Part shown: positions 23,020 through 33,556 of the stretch, in pieces
Layout of the letters: each line of letters opens with the position of its first letter
Position numbering within the stretch: the first letter of the stretch is position 1
Origin: Cordilura impudica
Taxonomy: Eukaryota; Arthropoda; Insecta; Diptera; Scathophagidae
Assembly (NCBI GenBank): GCA_963682025.1
Contig: OY821519.1
Span: 135,947,094-136,011,093 of the forward strand
Reading direction: 5' to 3'
Length of the DNA: 64,000 nt
Translations under genes and position numbers: made by a program
The notes under the pieces: model-generated
Database searches by the model: none
Seen by the model: the letters and a program-made list of their open reading frames with translations, nothing else
Told to the model about the DNA's origin: nothing

Positions 23020-25035
23020 ATGGAGAACTTTAGTTATAAAGAACTGGCCGAAGAGTATTTTCGAAACAAAAACCAGGAAGATGTTCTTAGTTACGTTAAA
23101 ATAAAATTAAACTTAAATTCGTCTAGTACCGAAATACAAGAGCAATTATCTAATTTCGTCAAAGTACTAAAAAAACGATTGAAAGAAGTTAACTACTGTA
23201 AACAAAAGTTTTATAATAAAAGTGCAAACTGGTTAGAAGGCCAACTTAATGTTGGTGGAGAAACAGCAAAGCTAGATAAGGCTGGAAGACCACGCAAATC
23301 ATTGGACAACTGCAGCGATAGATCTAAGAGGCGGAAACTTAAAAATTTTAACGAGGAAATTGGTTCTACAAATATAAAAGAATCTTTTCTACATCAATTA
23401 CGAGCACAAAACCAATTAACAAAAGTGGATATCATTGAAAAAACTTGTAATGCTAGTCCAGTGAGAACAAAGCGAATTCTTAAAAGTATACCAACTCCGA
23501 GCGATGCAAAACAGTTCACAAATGAGGAGGCATTAGCATTATTTCTGGATTTGAAATTAACAAAACACCAATATATTCAGCTCAGATTGCGTGCGATTGA
23601 AAAAGGCTCAAATATGTATCCAGCATATCATCACATAACAGCTGCTAAAATAGACTGTTTGCCATCAAAGGACACTATTACAATCACACCAATTTCGGCA
23701 GAAGTACAACTACAATCTTTACTTGATCACACAGCCAAACGCTTGCTACAATCAATAACAGGAACTGAGTTAAAGAAATATGGAAACACAAAGTTAATTC
23801 TATTTTGTAAATGGGGATGTGATGGTTCTTCGGGACAAAAACAATACAAACAAGTTGTATGTGAAAATATTTCGGACTCAGATATGTTCATGGTATCATT
23901 TGTACCATTGCGATTGAAAAAGATTTTGGAAGATTCGGAGCCTTCGAGTAGTACAACGCAAACAATGGATATTTGGAAAAATGAGACACCATCTTCTACG
24001 AAATACTGCAGGCCAATCAAATTTGAATTCAAAAAAGAAAGTCATGATGCCATTAACAAAGAAGTTAGTGATATCAAGGCCCAAATAGCAACACTACAGC
24101 CATTACAATTACAGTTAGATGGGCAGCAAATTGAAGTAAGCTACCAATTAGTGCTGACAATGATAGATGGAAAAGTAGGTCAGGCTTTGACTAACACGAA
24201 GGCTGCATCCAGCTGCATTATATGCCAAGCAACATCAAGCCAATTAAACCAAGTCCCGACAAAATCATTCGATAATACCGATGCCTTCGAATTTGGATTA
24301 TCACCACTACATGCAAGAATACGACTTATGGAACACATACTAAAAATCAGTTATGATTTGGATTTCGGGCCTTCAGGATCAATAAGAAACAACGAAACCA
24401 ACAAAGAGTTAAGAAGTTCAAAAAAGAAACAAGATGAATATCGCAAATTTGGATTGATTATAGATCAGCCAAAACAAGGGTCAGGCAATACAAATGATGG
24501 CAATACCGCAAGAAGATTCTTTTCAGATCCAGAAACAGCATCTGAAATAACAGGAGTGGATTTAAACCTTATTTTCAGATTTAAAATAATCCTAGAAGTA
24601 CTTGCGTGCAATGAAGAAATTGACTCTAGAAAATTTGGAGATTATGCTAAGGAAACTGCAAAAATATATACAACCAACTACCCATGGAGAAATATGTCTG
24701 CAACAGTCCACAAAATCCTTTATCATGGAGAAGATGTCATTAAATATCATTTGGTGCCACTTGGAGATCTATCAGAGGAGGCTCAGGAAAAAAGGAACAA
24801 GGATTACAGATTTTATAGACAGCACAATACTAGAAAAATGTCACGAAATTCCACAAATGAAGATCTATTTAATATATTATTGGCAACGTCAGATCCGTTC
24901 ATCTCCAGTATTCGAAATCAATGGAAAGTGGAACATCGGGATTTAGATGAAGAAGCCAAAAAACTACTAAAGAACAGAAATAGCACAGAACAAAATATGG
25001 AATATTTGCAATCAATATTTGAGTCTAATGAATAA
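23020..25035 (+). CDS. Transib transposase, apparently full length
   Basis: From the first ATG (23020) this gives 671 uninterrupted residues; the frame is open from 22963 but begins there with GTG. A basic N-terminal region (GRPRKS, SKRRKLK) likely binds DNA or directs nuclear entry. The catalytic core shows KWGCDGSSGQ (first Asp, about residue 268), TMIDGKVGQAL (second Asp, about 383) followed by CIICQ, and GNTNDGNTARRFF, the Transib signature near the third catalytic position. Length and motifs fit the family, which is usually close to 650-700 residues. It should catalyse hairpin-forming excision. No stop or frameshift is visible, so it may be competent. Confidence 0.93.
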   Translation: MENFSYKELAEEYFRNKNQEDVLSYVKIKLNLNSSSTEIQEQLSNFVKVLKKRLKEVNYCKQKFYNKSANWLEGQLNVGGETAKLDKAGRPRKSLDNCSDRSKRRKLKNFNEEIGSTNIKESFLHQLRAQNQLTKVDIIEKTCNASPVRTKRILKSIPTPSDAKQFTNEEALALFLDLKLTKHQYIQLRLRAIEKGSNMYPAYHHITAAKIDCLPSKDTITITPISAEVQLQSLLDHTAKRLLQSITGTELKKYGNTKLILFCKWGCDGSSGQKQYKQVVCENISDSDMFMVSFVPLRLKKILEDSEPSSSTTQTMDIWKNETPSSTKYCRPIKFEFKKESHDAINKEVSDIKAQIATLQPLQLQLDGQQIEVSYQLVLTMIDGKVGQALTNTKAASSCIICQATSSQLNQVPTKSFDNTDAFEFGLSPLHARIRLMEHILKISYDLDFGPSGSIRNNETNKELRSSKKKQDEYRKFGLIIDQPKQGSGNTNDGNTARRFFSDPETASEITGVDLNLIFRFKIILEVLACNEEIDSRKFGDYAKETAKIYTTNYPWRNMSATVHKILYHGEDVIKYHLVPLGDLSEEAQEKRNKDYRFYRQHNTRKMSRNSTNEDLFNILLATSDPFISSIRNQWKVEHRDLDEEAKKLLKNRNSTEQNMEYLQSIFESNE

Positions 25036-25786
25036 TAATTATAATTGCCTTTCATTGTTATTTAAGTACGAAAAACATAGTATTAGTAAAAAATAATAAT
25101 AAACAGAACCTACCATTGTTACAAATGCTATTTAAATCTATTGCAGTTTTTATTCTTAAAAGGTTTCCCACATATGAATGCAATGTTTTAATAGATAAGA
25201 AAGATTCAAAAAATAAGAACCCATATTTTCATATCAAAATTAAAAAAAAAATTAGAATCATTGCGCTAATGTTTAGCAGATTTATTTAGCTAGTGTAACA
25301 AATTAGGCAGCAAACACTAATAAATTTTTCTGTAGTAATAATAATATTCCTTGAGTGTAAGCAAATTGCAAATTTGATAGCAAACATTTTTAATTTTTTA
25401 GTAATACTAGTTAAATTTCTAGTGAATTTTACTATTTTGTTGCGTGTAAAAATTTTTTTGAGTGTAAAAATTTTTTTGAGTGTAAGCATTAAAAAAATTT
25501 CATTATTACAAAAAATGTTTATAATAATTATTTAACTCCAAATATGACACTTTCTAATAAATAAAAATAAATAAAAAAAACATATATCACGCTAAAAGTT
25601 AAAAAAAATCAAAAGTTAAACTTTGACCTAGAATTCCTTAAAAAGTACTCAATCAATTTAAATGAAATTCACACTGAGTCAAGATCAACTATCTATCTAT
25701 CTATTAAAAAAAACAGTACTAAAATATTTTGATCGGTTCAAAAGTTACAGAATTTTGGCCAATGAAAAATGATTTTCAGCCACTGT
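25036..25786. other. Transib 3' non-coding region
   Basis: AT-rich sequence between the transposase stop and the right terminal repeat. AATAATAAACAG at about 25094 may supply a polyadenylation signal. Nothing else recognised. The equivalent left non-coding part is 21990-23019. Confidence 0.5.
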
Positions 25787-25792
25787 GCGACG

Positions 25793-26186
25793 ATGCATAC
25801 CCCTCAAGCAACACGGGCAAACTCGTTAGAGCCATTGCATCTGAAATGGCTTCCGCTTCTTTGTAGACTAAAATAGTTGCTATGAAATCTTCTATTTTTG
25901 ATGTACTGCGACCACCACTGAACCGCGCGCTGCAGGAGGTGAATGTCGTTTTATTCTCCTGGCGAACTTGCAACGATCCTATAAGGTCAGAAAATTGTTT
26001 TTCAGTCGAATTAATGCTGATTGGAGCAATAGCCACATTATTTTGGTTCTGAGTAGGATTTTCCGTTGAAATTCCTTGACTTGCAGAGGGTTGAGTAGGT
26101 TTTGTAGTTTGTGCTTTGGGTAGGCTTAGATTTTGCGTTTCCTCATCGAATTTCGAATTTAGAGAATTCATGGTTGTTCTTGGCAT
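25793..26186 (-). pseudogene. gag N-terminal part of the gypsy-type element
   Basis: It starts at ATG 26186 (MPRTTMNSLNSKFDEE) and reads through a Pro/Gln/Asn-rich stretch to RFSGGRSTSKIEDFIATILV, the beginning of the capsid-like domain. The frame is cut at LLEGYASS by the Transib insert and resumes with WWQGVQ at 21946. Gag normally packages the element RNA into cytoplasmic particles. Confidence 0.88.
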
Positions 26187-26289
26187 AGTTCTGAGAATTA
26201 TAATAGCCGTTGAACTATCACGTGTTTATTTTTATTTAGTTGAAGATCTGAACCTCTTTTTTTTTTTTTTTTTTTTTTTGCTGTTATAA

Positions 26290-26640
26290 TATCTTGTTGC
26301 TGGCGTAATGATGTACACACAGAAACCACAACGTATAAAGATGATCAGCAAGCAAACCGGTGAAAACAACAACAGTGTACCAAAATATCGTTGAAAAACA
26401 ACAACAACTGCATGTAGATGATAAGCTTAGAAAACCGTTGAAACACAACAACAATGCAAATAGATGCAAAAATGATGTACCGTAATATTGTAAAAACAAC
26501 CGTCGAACACAACAACAATGCAAGTAGATGACGAAATATTGTGCTGAAAGACAACCGTTGAATCACAACAACAATGGTGGTAAATGACGAAACGATGCAC
26601 CAAAATATGGTTCAACAACAATTTTGTTGATTTGCAAAAG
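26290..26640 (-). repeat. imperfect tandem repeats in the 5' leader of the LTR element
   Basis: Several units of roughly 60 bp share CAACAACAATGCAARTAGAT, GATGCACCAAAATAT/GTGTACCAAAATAT and AACCGTTGAA. They lie between the primer-binding site and gag. Apparent Cys/Phe-rich open frames here are a by-product of the repeats. Confidence 0.6.
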
Positions 26641-26669
26641 TTAAAATGTTCAATTAAATTGAAATTTTA

Positions 26670-26683
26670 CGTTGGGCGCCAAT
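26670..26683 (-). promoter_or_regulatory. primer-binding site, tRNA-Lys type
   Basis: On the sense strand the 5' LTR is followed by AT and then TGGCGCCCAACGT, matching the tRNA-Lys primer site used by gypsy-group elements. Confidence 0.85.
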
Positions 26684-27235
26684 TGTAATAAAGTATGTTC
26701 TTTATTTTAATTATTAAGCAAGTATGTATTTTTTAAAAAGTAATAGTTCTGGTTCGAACAAGGCTGATTAATCGCCAGTATTCGCCCTCAGAACATTTAT
26801 ATTTACTTAACACAATGGTCTATGCAGATCCTCTTGTGTTTGAGTGTTTTGGAATTTTTTAAAAAAAAAACACACTGCTTTTATTATTCTAATTTGATCT
26901 TTATTATTCAAGTGCCAAAATAAGAATGAATGATGTTACCGTGAGTATTTGCTTAGCTAGGGTTTTACAAAATCATATTGGTCGTCTAGTATGTAAAGGA
27001 GAGCGTAATAATTATAATGGATAAAGGAAAATGAGAATGACATTTACTAATAATTTAAATGACTCTCTTAGTGATGCTAAATAACACAATGGATATTAAA
27101 ACACATGGTTACTTGGTATTCAAAAATTTAAGAAAATACAATTCAGTTAGTTAAAAGGTAATTGTGAAAAGAAATAAAAATAATAATAATGATTTCATTT
27201 AATATAATAAAATAATATAAATATAAGCTGTTACA
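26684..27235 (-). repeat. 5' LTR of the gypsy-type element
   Basis: 552 bp, near-identical to 16983-17533. The visible differences are a homopolymer length change near 26857 and two or three single-base changes. Confidence 0.95.
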
Positions 27236-27401
<166 letters not shown>

Positions 27402-28124
27402 AAAACAAGTAGGAAAATTATAGTCAGTGTAGACCGACTGTACGATCTTCGGTCCAACTAATTGGATATAAAAAATAACCATAAACCAAATTTGAGTGGC
27501 CTTGTTATTAATTTTTTTTTGGCTGCAAATATGAAAAATTTCATATCGGGTGCAATATTTATATGGGGACTAGGTATAAAAATGGACCGATCCTGACCAT
27601 ATTTGTTAAAGTCACCTATATTTTGAACATATATACACAAACCAAATTTGAGAAAATCTGTCCAATACTTTTGTTTTCTGATAGATTTAAGTGAAGATCG
27701 GGAAGCAGCTCTATATGGGGTCTATGACTAAGAATTGTCCTACAGGTTTTATTTTTGGACTACTAATTAATGGATACAATAAACACATACAAACCCAATT
27801 TGACTAAGATCTATGTGATAGTTTGGATCTTATGGCAATTTATGTCGATTTCATAGAGGTCATTTGTAGCGTTCGTTCTGTCGCCGATAAAAGCTTATAT
27901 AACAAATTTCATCATAATATATTCATATTTGCGACCTGTACTTTGATTACAAAGTTTACATGGACACACAGACGGACGGACGAACGGCCATCGTTAAAAC
28001 GACTCAGAAATTGATTCTGAGCTGATCGGTACAATAAAAGATGGGTCCAGGTCAAATATTTTTGGTATCTACAAACAGCAGCACAAAGTCATTATACCCA
28101 AACCACATAGTGGTATAGGATATA
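27402..28124 (+). repeat. dispersed ACAAGTAAG repeat, copy 1
   Basis: It begins AAACAAGTAGGAAAATTATAG and ends ACCACATAGTGGTATAGGAT. Internal landmarks are AATTGGATATAAAAAATAAC, GGACCGATCCTGACCATAT and a GACGGACGGACG stretch. It sits inside the left arm of LTIR-1. Confidence 0.85.
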
Positions 28125-28329
28125 ATAAATAATTTAATAAAATTTAATCTTATTCACATTAGATTTATAACATAACTATTTTTTTTTTATTAATTTATTG
28201 TAGCTGATGAAGTATTTAAGTTCTATAAATTTGTAAATATCCAGCCTTTCATCCAGCCTATTCATCGCCTTTATTTGCTTTTTTTTGCCAATCTTTTCTT
28301 GGCGTTACTAGGTTCAACTGCTGCATAAA

Positions 28330-29317
28330 CTGATGTTGAAAAAAATCATGTTAAAGTACTTAAAAGATATTTGCCAGAAGATTTACACGTTACTGCGATT
28401 GCCTTTAATTGACTATGTGTCCTAATGCAACAACTTCTTGCCACTTATGTGAATGTTCAAATTGTCCGGAAACCACGTTCATCAAAGAGAATTTAATCAA
28501 CTCTTTTGATCGCGAATATATAGAGGAGGTCAAATTTGAATCTTGGATTCAGACTGACAAATGCACATTGAAAACAATAATTTTAAATGTGGATGATTTT
28601 GTGGAAGAGATGTGTTCAGGATTGGTACACTTGAGAACCCATGACTTTTTAGTCAAAGAGCAATGGTCATTCTTCAAGGATTTGATGATACATTTGAAGT
28701 TTGGTGAATTCGTTATTTCATATGATTTCGCAGAAAACTATTAATATTTGCTTCAGGATGCCATAAAAGCTTTCTACTTCAATAAAGACCAAGAAACTAT
28801 ATTACTATATGAAAGATGAAAAAGTGAACACAAAAGTGTGGCAATCATATCCCATGATCTAAAACATGATACCGTTGCAGTTTATGACTACCAGAAAATA
28901 ATACTAAGATATCTAAAATCTAAATTTACAGTAGAGAAGGTATACTACGTTTCAAGCCGCATTTTCATCATACTGCTCATGGTAAAGGAGCATGTGATGA
29001 TATTGGTGCAAACCTGAAAAGAAATGCAGCGAAGTATAGCCTCCAGTGCTCTCATCAAGATCGCATCTTAGATGCGAAGCTTTATTCCATTGAACAAAGA
29101 ATTATTGTAAAGGAACTAAAATAGTTTTAGTAGCAAAGAGGATCATGAGGAAACATTGAAAACACTGAAGAGCAGATTCGATGCTGCGATAACAATCGAT
29201 GGTACCGCTCAATACCATGCTTTTATACCGCTTGTCGATGGAAGACCCAAGTTTCCTACCTCCTCTCAAAGCGATTTATTTCCAAAGCCAAAAAAGAAAC
29301 CAGCAACGAAAGACTAG
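28330..29317 (+). pseudogene. LTIR-1 internal gene, decayed relative of the LTIR-2 protein
   Basis: Readable parts follow the LTIR-2 protein in order: CPNATTSCHLCECSNCPE (cysteine cluster), WIQTDKCTLKTII, HDFLVKEQWSFF, FVISYDFAENY (28409-28741), QDAIKAFYF, a VAIISHDLKHDTVAVY segment (about 28840-28890), then HTAHGKGACDDIGANLKRNA (about 28970-29025), and a tail ending FPKPKKKPATKD. The SDG motif block is deleted and several stops are present, so it is inactive. It lies between the innermost inverted-repeat arms (28186-28240 and 29318-29370). Confidence 0.7.
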
Positions 29318-29370
29318 GTATTTAAAAATTTACTAAACTTAAATACTTCATCAGCTACAATGAATTAATT

Positions 29371-30112
29371 AAAAACAAGTAAGAAAATTATAGTCGGTCT
29401 AGACTATATATATATACTATGGTTTAGAGACCCTATCTATCTCTTCGGTCCAACTAATTGGATATAGAAAATAAGCATGAAGCAAATTTGAGTAGCATTG
29501 TCATTAATTTTTTTGGGGCCTAGGTCGAAAAATGTACCGACCCTGACCACATTTGGTAAAGTCACTTACATTTTGAAAAAATATATACAAACCAAATTTG
29601 AGAAAAATCTGTGCAATATTTTTGTTTTTTGATAGATTTAAGTGAAAATCAGGAAGCGGCGTTATATGGGGGCTATAACAAAGAATGGCCACATGGGGTT
29701 TATTTTTGGACAACTGATAAATGAATGTAATAAACACACACAAACCCAATTTGACCGAGATCCATATGATAATTTGGATCTTATGGCAATTTAAGTCGAT
29801 TTCATAGGGGTCATTTGTATGGGGACGAGGTGAACATGGACCGAATTTCACCAATTTCAATATGGCCGACAAAAGCTTATATACTAAATTTCGTTAAAAT
29901 ATATTCATATTTGCGACCTGTAGTTTGATTACAATGTTTACATGGACACACAGACGGACGGACGGACGGATGGACATCGCTAAATCGACTCAGAAAGTGA
30001 TTCTGAGCCGATCGGTATAATAAACGATGAGTCTAGGTCAAATGTTTTTGGTAGTTACAAATAGCAGCACAAAGTCATTATACCCAAACCACATAGTGGT
30101 ATAGGGTATAAA
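29371..30112 (+). repeat. dispersed ACAAGTAAG repeat, copy 2
   Basis: It starts AAACAAGTAAGAAAATTATA and ends CACATAGTGGTATAGGGTAT. It sits in the right arm of LTIR-1, at a point where the opposite arm is uninterrupted, which fixes it as an insertion. Confidence 0.88.
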
Positions 30113-30797
30113 TAGTTATGTTATAAATGGATCTAATGTGATTAAGATTAAATTTTATTAAATTATTTATTTTTTTATTTTTATTATTATTATTAAATTT
30201 AATTTAATTATTATTTCAAATAAATAAAAAAAAAATTTAACATTTCTATTGAAAAAAAATTTATATTTTTCCTGAGGTCAACATATTGCGGGTACTACAG
30301 CATCGAAGGTATGAAATTTTAGTTAGGCATGTTACATACCGTCGGAAAGGCTAATTTGTGTCGTTTCTCAGTATACGTTTTATTTTTAAGGTCTTAGAAA
30401 CACTTACACACTAATAAGAAAAAATCTAATTAGTGCATATGCTAAAAATTGAAAAACCGTTGTCTTGAGTTACAAAACATTTTTTTGACAGATATCTGAC
30501 TCCAAGCGAGCAATAAATTTTTGAAAGAAAAATCCTGAGCTCTCTTTTGAAGTGCGTTTTTTGAAAACAAGTCAAAAAATTTTGATTTTGAAAAAAATTA
30601 AAAAAAAAATTTTTTTAATTTTTTTTCCGAATGATTGAAGAAATAGCTTTCTAAACTATTTGGGACAAATTTTGCTAAGAACAATAGGTAAAAAGTCACA
30701 TGTAAGAGAAAAACACATGTTTGGCCAAAATGTCAAATTTTGACCCCCTCTAACTCAGAGAGTTCTTGACCGATCTTGTTGAATTGTGCTTCAACTA
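30113..30797 (-). repeat. LTIR-1 right inverted-repeat arm (inner and middle part)
   Basis: Reverse complement of 28120-28170 and 15905-16490. The outermost ~80 bases of this arm continue at 36402-36484, beyond the non-LTR insertion. Confidence 0.85.
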
Positions 30798-31028
30798 CTA
30801 CCCAATAGGCCCGTGCGGAAGATGCCAGTCTCCCATCGGGAGCGTCCCCAGGTGGCGGATAGGGGGGGCTGGGGGATGTACCCTAATAGCTCTGATACAA
30901 ATGCTCACCGGCACTCGCAGAAGATTACTATTAGAGAACATCTTAGCTTAAAGATCATCGTAATCAGGTAAAAATTTACTTTATAACAAAAGTTTGTTTC
31001 TACAAGAGGACGATGATTTTCGGGGGTC

Positions 31029-32594
31029 ATGCACTCCCCGCGGACCAAAAACTGGATAGGGGTGGTTCCCGAAAACAAACTAAACCATGATATGTCTACT
31101 CATATAAATAAAGTTACGGTGCAGGGCCTAAATAACCCAGTACCGGCGGCTAAGTATGGTGAGCAAGCGGGCCCACAGTCGTCGAGATCACTTGACTGCA
31201 AGTCCACTACGGAGGTTGGTAACTTGGCCTCCATAGATGGGTATGTTACAAGAAAAACCCAAAATAAGGAGATTGAGGAGTCGGATCCGAGAGGGAGCCT
31301 TGTGCGACCTCAACCTCACACGACAGGTTTGGATTCCGACGAATCGAACTCCTCAAATGAAGGCAATGATACAATCATTGCCACACAGCCTGAAAAGGCA
31401 AACTCAGAAATTAATAAAATGGTAGAGGAAGTAAGCGCCAGCATAGCTAAACTCTCTACCAATAAGAAAAGGTTATCTGGGGCCCAACGACGAAAAATCG
31501 CCAAAATGAACCAGAAAACTCAAAAAGCTGAAGCGAAGCAAGATGCTCCAAAGGATAATGGACCTGCTACACCCGCATCCTCGGAAGTGGGAAAGCGGAT
31601 ACGTTCTCCTGAGGAGCAGAACATTGCAGAAGCTAAAAAGAAGAAGAGAAACTCCATGCCAACTAGTACACAGTTGACCAATAACCCCAACCAGAAGATC
31701 AGAGGTACCATCACGGGAACTCAATCCAAAGGAGAGGTTATTGGGCCAACGTCAACTAGGAAAAGTGATGCAAAATGTAATCCCTCATTGCAAGTGCAGA
31801 ACCTTTCCAAAGGTGAAAGACAAGCAATGAAGAGAAAACAGATTGCACCATCAGGCAAGGAACAATCGACTTCATATGCTAGTATGGCGAAAAGACCAGC
31901 AATGGACGAACTCTGCTACGCCATTGTCGATTCAAGTAGTCCCACAGGCAAAATCCCTATAGCCCAGATACAAGTTCTCGAAGAGGCATTCAATAAAAGG
32001 ATCCTGGAATACACCCTAGAGGCCGAGAACGATGACCAGAAGATCCAAATTAACAGCTGCAGGTTCTCCATGGATGTACTAATGCTACAACTTGCATCCA
32101 ACGCATGTGTACAAACCCTGGAGAAAATGGTGGAATGCATACCAGCTCCTTGGGATGGTGCCAAACTATCCCTAGTCAAAAAGGCGGACATTCCATCCCT
32201 GACGAAAGCCTCCTTCTTCATAAAAGGTTGGGGCAGCAAACTTGCTAGCGAAGACGTTGTGAAGGTCTTGGGAAAGCAAAATAAAGGTCTAGCCACTGAC
32301 AAATGGGAGATCTTCCACAGAGAGGAGGGCCCAGACGGCACTCTTATCGTGGTGGGGATTGATCAGGAGTCAATGGCCAGCCTAAAGACCACTAAGGGTA
32401 AAGCCTTCTTCGTCTCAGCCGCAGTCTACTTTAAAGTAGGCAAGACGACCATTGGCTGGGAGAAGGCAAATGATGAATCAAAGGCGGGCAATAGTGAGGG
32501 GACTTCCATGGCCCTAACACTATCCACATCAGCTAAAAAGGGAGAGTTAGAAATAACCAACTCCCAAGAAGATAAACTTTTAGCCGAACAATGA
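31029..32594 (+). CDS. ORF1 (RNA-binding protein) of the LOA-like element
   Basis: 521 residues. The first ~290 are low-complexity and charged (KKKKRNS, KAEAKQD), probably disordered and nucleic-acid-binding. The C-terminal part from IPIAQIQVLEEAFNKRILEY through CIPAPWDGAKLSLV to DKWEIFHREEGPDGTLIVVG resembles the DUF4780-like domain seen in ORF1 of related elements. There is no CCHC knuckle. Its stop TGA overlaps the ORF2 start in ATGA at 32591-32594. Confidence 0.85.
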   Translation: MHSPRTKNWIGVVPENKLNHDMSTHINKVTVQGLNNPVPAAKYGEQAGPQSSRSLDCKSTTEVGNLASIDGYVTRKTQNKEIEESDPRGSLVRPQPHTTGLDSDESNSSNEGNDTIIATQPEKANSEINKMVEEVSASIAKLSTNKKRLSGAQRRKIAKMNQKTQKAEAKQDAPKDNGPATPASSEVGKRIRSPEEQNIAEAKKKKRNSMPTSTQLTNNPNQKIRGTITGTQSKGEVIGPTSTRKSDAKCNPSLQVQNLSKGERQAMKRKQIAPSGKEQSTSYASMAKRPAMDELCYAIVDSSSPTGKIPIAQIQVLEEAFNKRILEYTLEAENDDQKIQINSCRFSMDVLMLQLASNACVQTLEKMVECIPAPWDGAKLSLVKKADIPSLTKASFFIKGWGSKLASEDVVKVLGKQNKGLATDKWEIFHREEGPDGTLIVVGIDQESMASLKTTKGKAFFVSAAVYFKVGKTTIGWEKANDESKAGNSEGTSMALTLSTSAKKGELEITNSQEDKLLAEQ

Positions 32595-33556
32595 TCATGC
32601 TCATGCAGATCAACCTCCATCGGAGCAAAACGGCTACTCAAACTCTGATGGAAAAACTACAAAAAGGTAAGTTACATGTCGTTCTAGTACAGGAACCTTG
32701 GACGGTAAATGACAAGGTTACTGGACTAAATGATCCTAATTACCAAATTTTCTATGCTCATACAGGAACTCGACCGAGAACTTGTATTATTTGTCACAAA
32801 AACCTAAACTATCTCTTTTCCCCAGACTTGTCCACCGCAGATGCCACCGTCCTGCAACACGGAAGCCAACCAATGCTCTTAGCATCGGTTTATCTCCCGT
32901 CGGACTCACCGACACCTCCACCGACGTCGGAACTTGAAGAGATGGTAAAAACGGCCAGGATAACAGGTAAGGAAATTCTCATAGGGTGCGATGCGAATTC
33001 TCACCATATAGCTTGGGGAAGTTCGAACTGTAACCAAAGGGGGGATGCTTTACTTGAATTCCTTAACGAAAATTACCTTTTTACCCTTAATGTTGGGAAC
33101 ACGGCAACCTTTGTTAACAAATTAAGGGAAGAGGTTCTAGATATTTCAATTTGTTCGAAAAATTTAGTGGATGATATCCAAGATTGGCATGTCTCTAGCG
33201 AACATTCCTTCTCGGATCATCGATACATTTTATTTAAACTGACACACCCACCACCTGAACCCATCAAGTTCAGGAATAAGGCTAAGACTGATTGGCCTAA
33301 ATTTAGAAGAAATCTACAAGCCCGTCTAACTACTCCTCGCACAGACTTAAGGTATGTCGAAGAGGTTGACGAGGAAGTGGACAAAATAACGAGGAGCCTA
33401 ATTGAGTCCTTCAAGGAATGCTGTCCACTCCGGGAAAGGAGATCTCCCCGAGATAAACCCTGGCTAACAGGGGAACTGATAAATCTTGGGAAGGACGTCC
33501 GAAGACTTTTCAATAGGGCTCGTCGTAAAAAACACGCAATATACTGGGATGACTAA
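32591..33556 (+). pseudogene. ORF2 part 1: apurinic-type endonuclease, ended by a stop
   Basis: The start ATG overlaps the ORF1 stop by one base pair-step (ATGA), suggesting reinitiation. The domain is an APE-type endonuclease that nicks target DNA: QINLHRSKTATQTL, QEPW, ILIGCDANSHHIAWGS, NQRGDALLEFL and SDHRYILFKL show the expected Asn, Glu, Asp and His residues. TAA at 33554-33556 falls in a linker, and the same frame continues to 36256 without any other stop. Confidence 0.88.

Larger units (their letters stand above)
21947..25787 (+). mobile_element. Transib DNA transposon inserted in gag
   Basis: The ends are CACTGTGGCTCAAATTTTGA at 21947 and, inverted, CACAGTGGCTGAAAATCATT at 25787. A perfect GC-rich 5-bp duplication CGACG flanks it (21942-21946, 25788-25792). 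A heptamer starting CAC and a 5-bp GC-rich duplication are Transib signatures, the group from which RAG1 and its recombination signals are thought to derive. Removing the insert and one duplication restores the gag reading frame, which confirms the boundaries. Its gene runs opposite to the host LTR element. Confidence 0.95.
16983..27235 (-). mobile_element. gypsy-type LTR retrotransposon, carrying a Transib insert
   Basis: Two LTRs (16983-17533 and 26684-27235; TGT..ACA) differ by about four positions by eye, so insertion is recent. The element reads leftward. Next to the 5' LTR a primer-binding site TGGCGCCCAAC fits tRNA-Lys. Next to the 3' LTR lies a purine tract (AGAGGGGGAGGT on the sense strand). 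TAAT flanks both sides (16979-16982, 27236-27239), though in AT-rich microsatellite context. Coding order is gag, protease, RT, RNase H, integrase, with no env. The frame is spoiled by a Transib insertion in gag and two in-frame stops in pol. Confidence 0.95.

Noticed and set aside
26284..26621. Cys/Phe-rich minus-strand frames
   Set aside because: Lie in the repeated leader of the LTR element; no start context, no family signature, and overlap in several frames.
31316..32641. Several minus-strand frames over the LOA-like ORF1
   Set aside because: Antisense shadows of ORF1, which has the domain signature.
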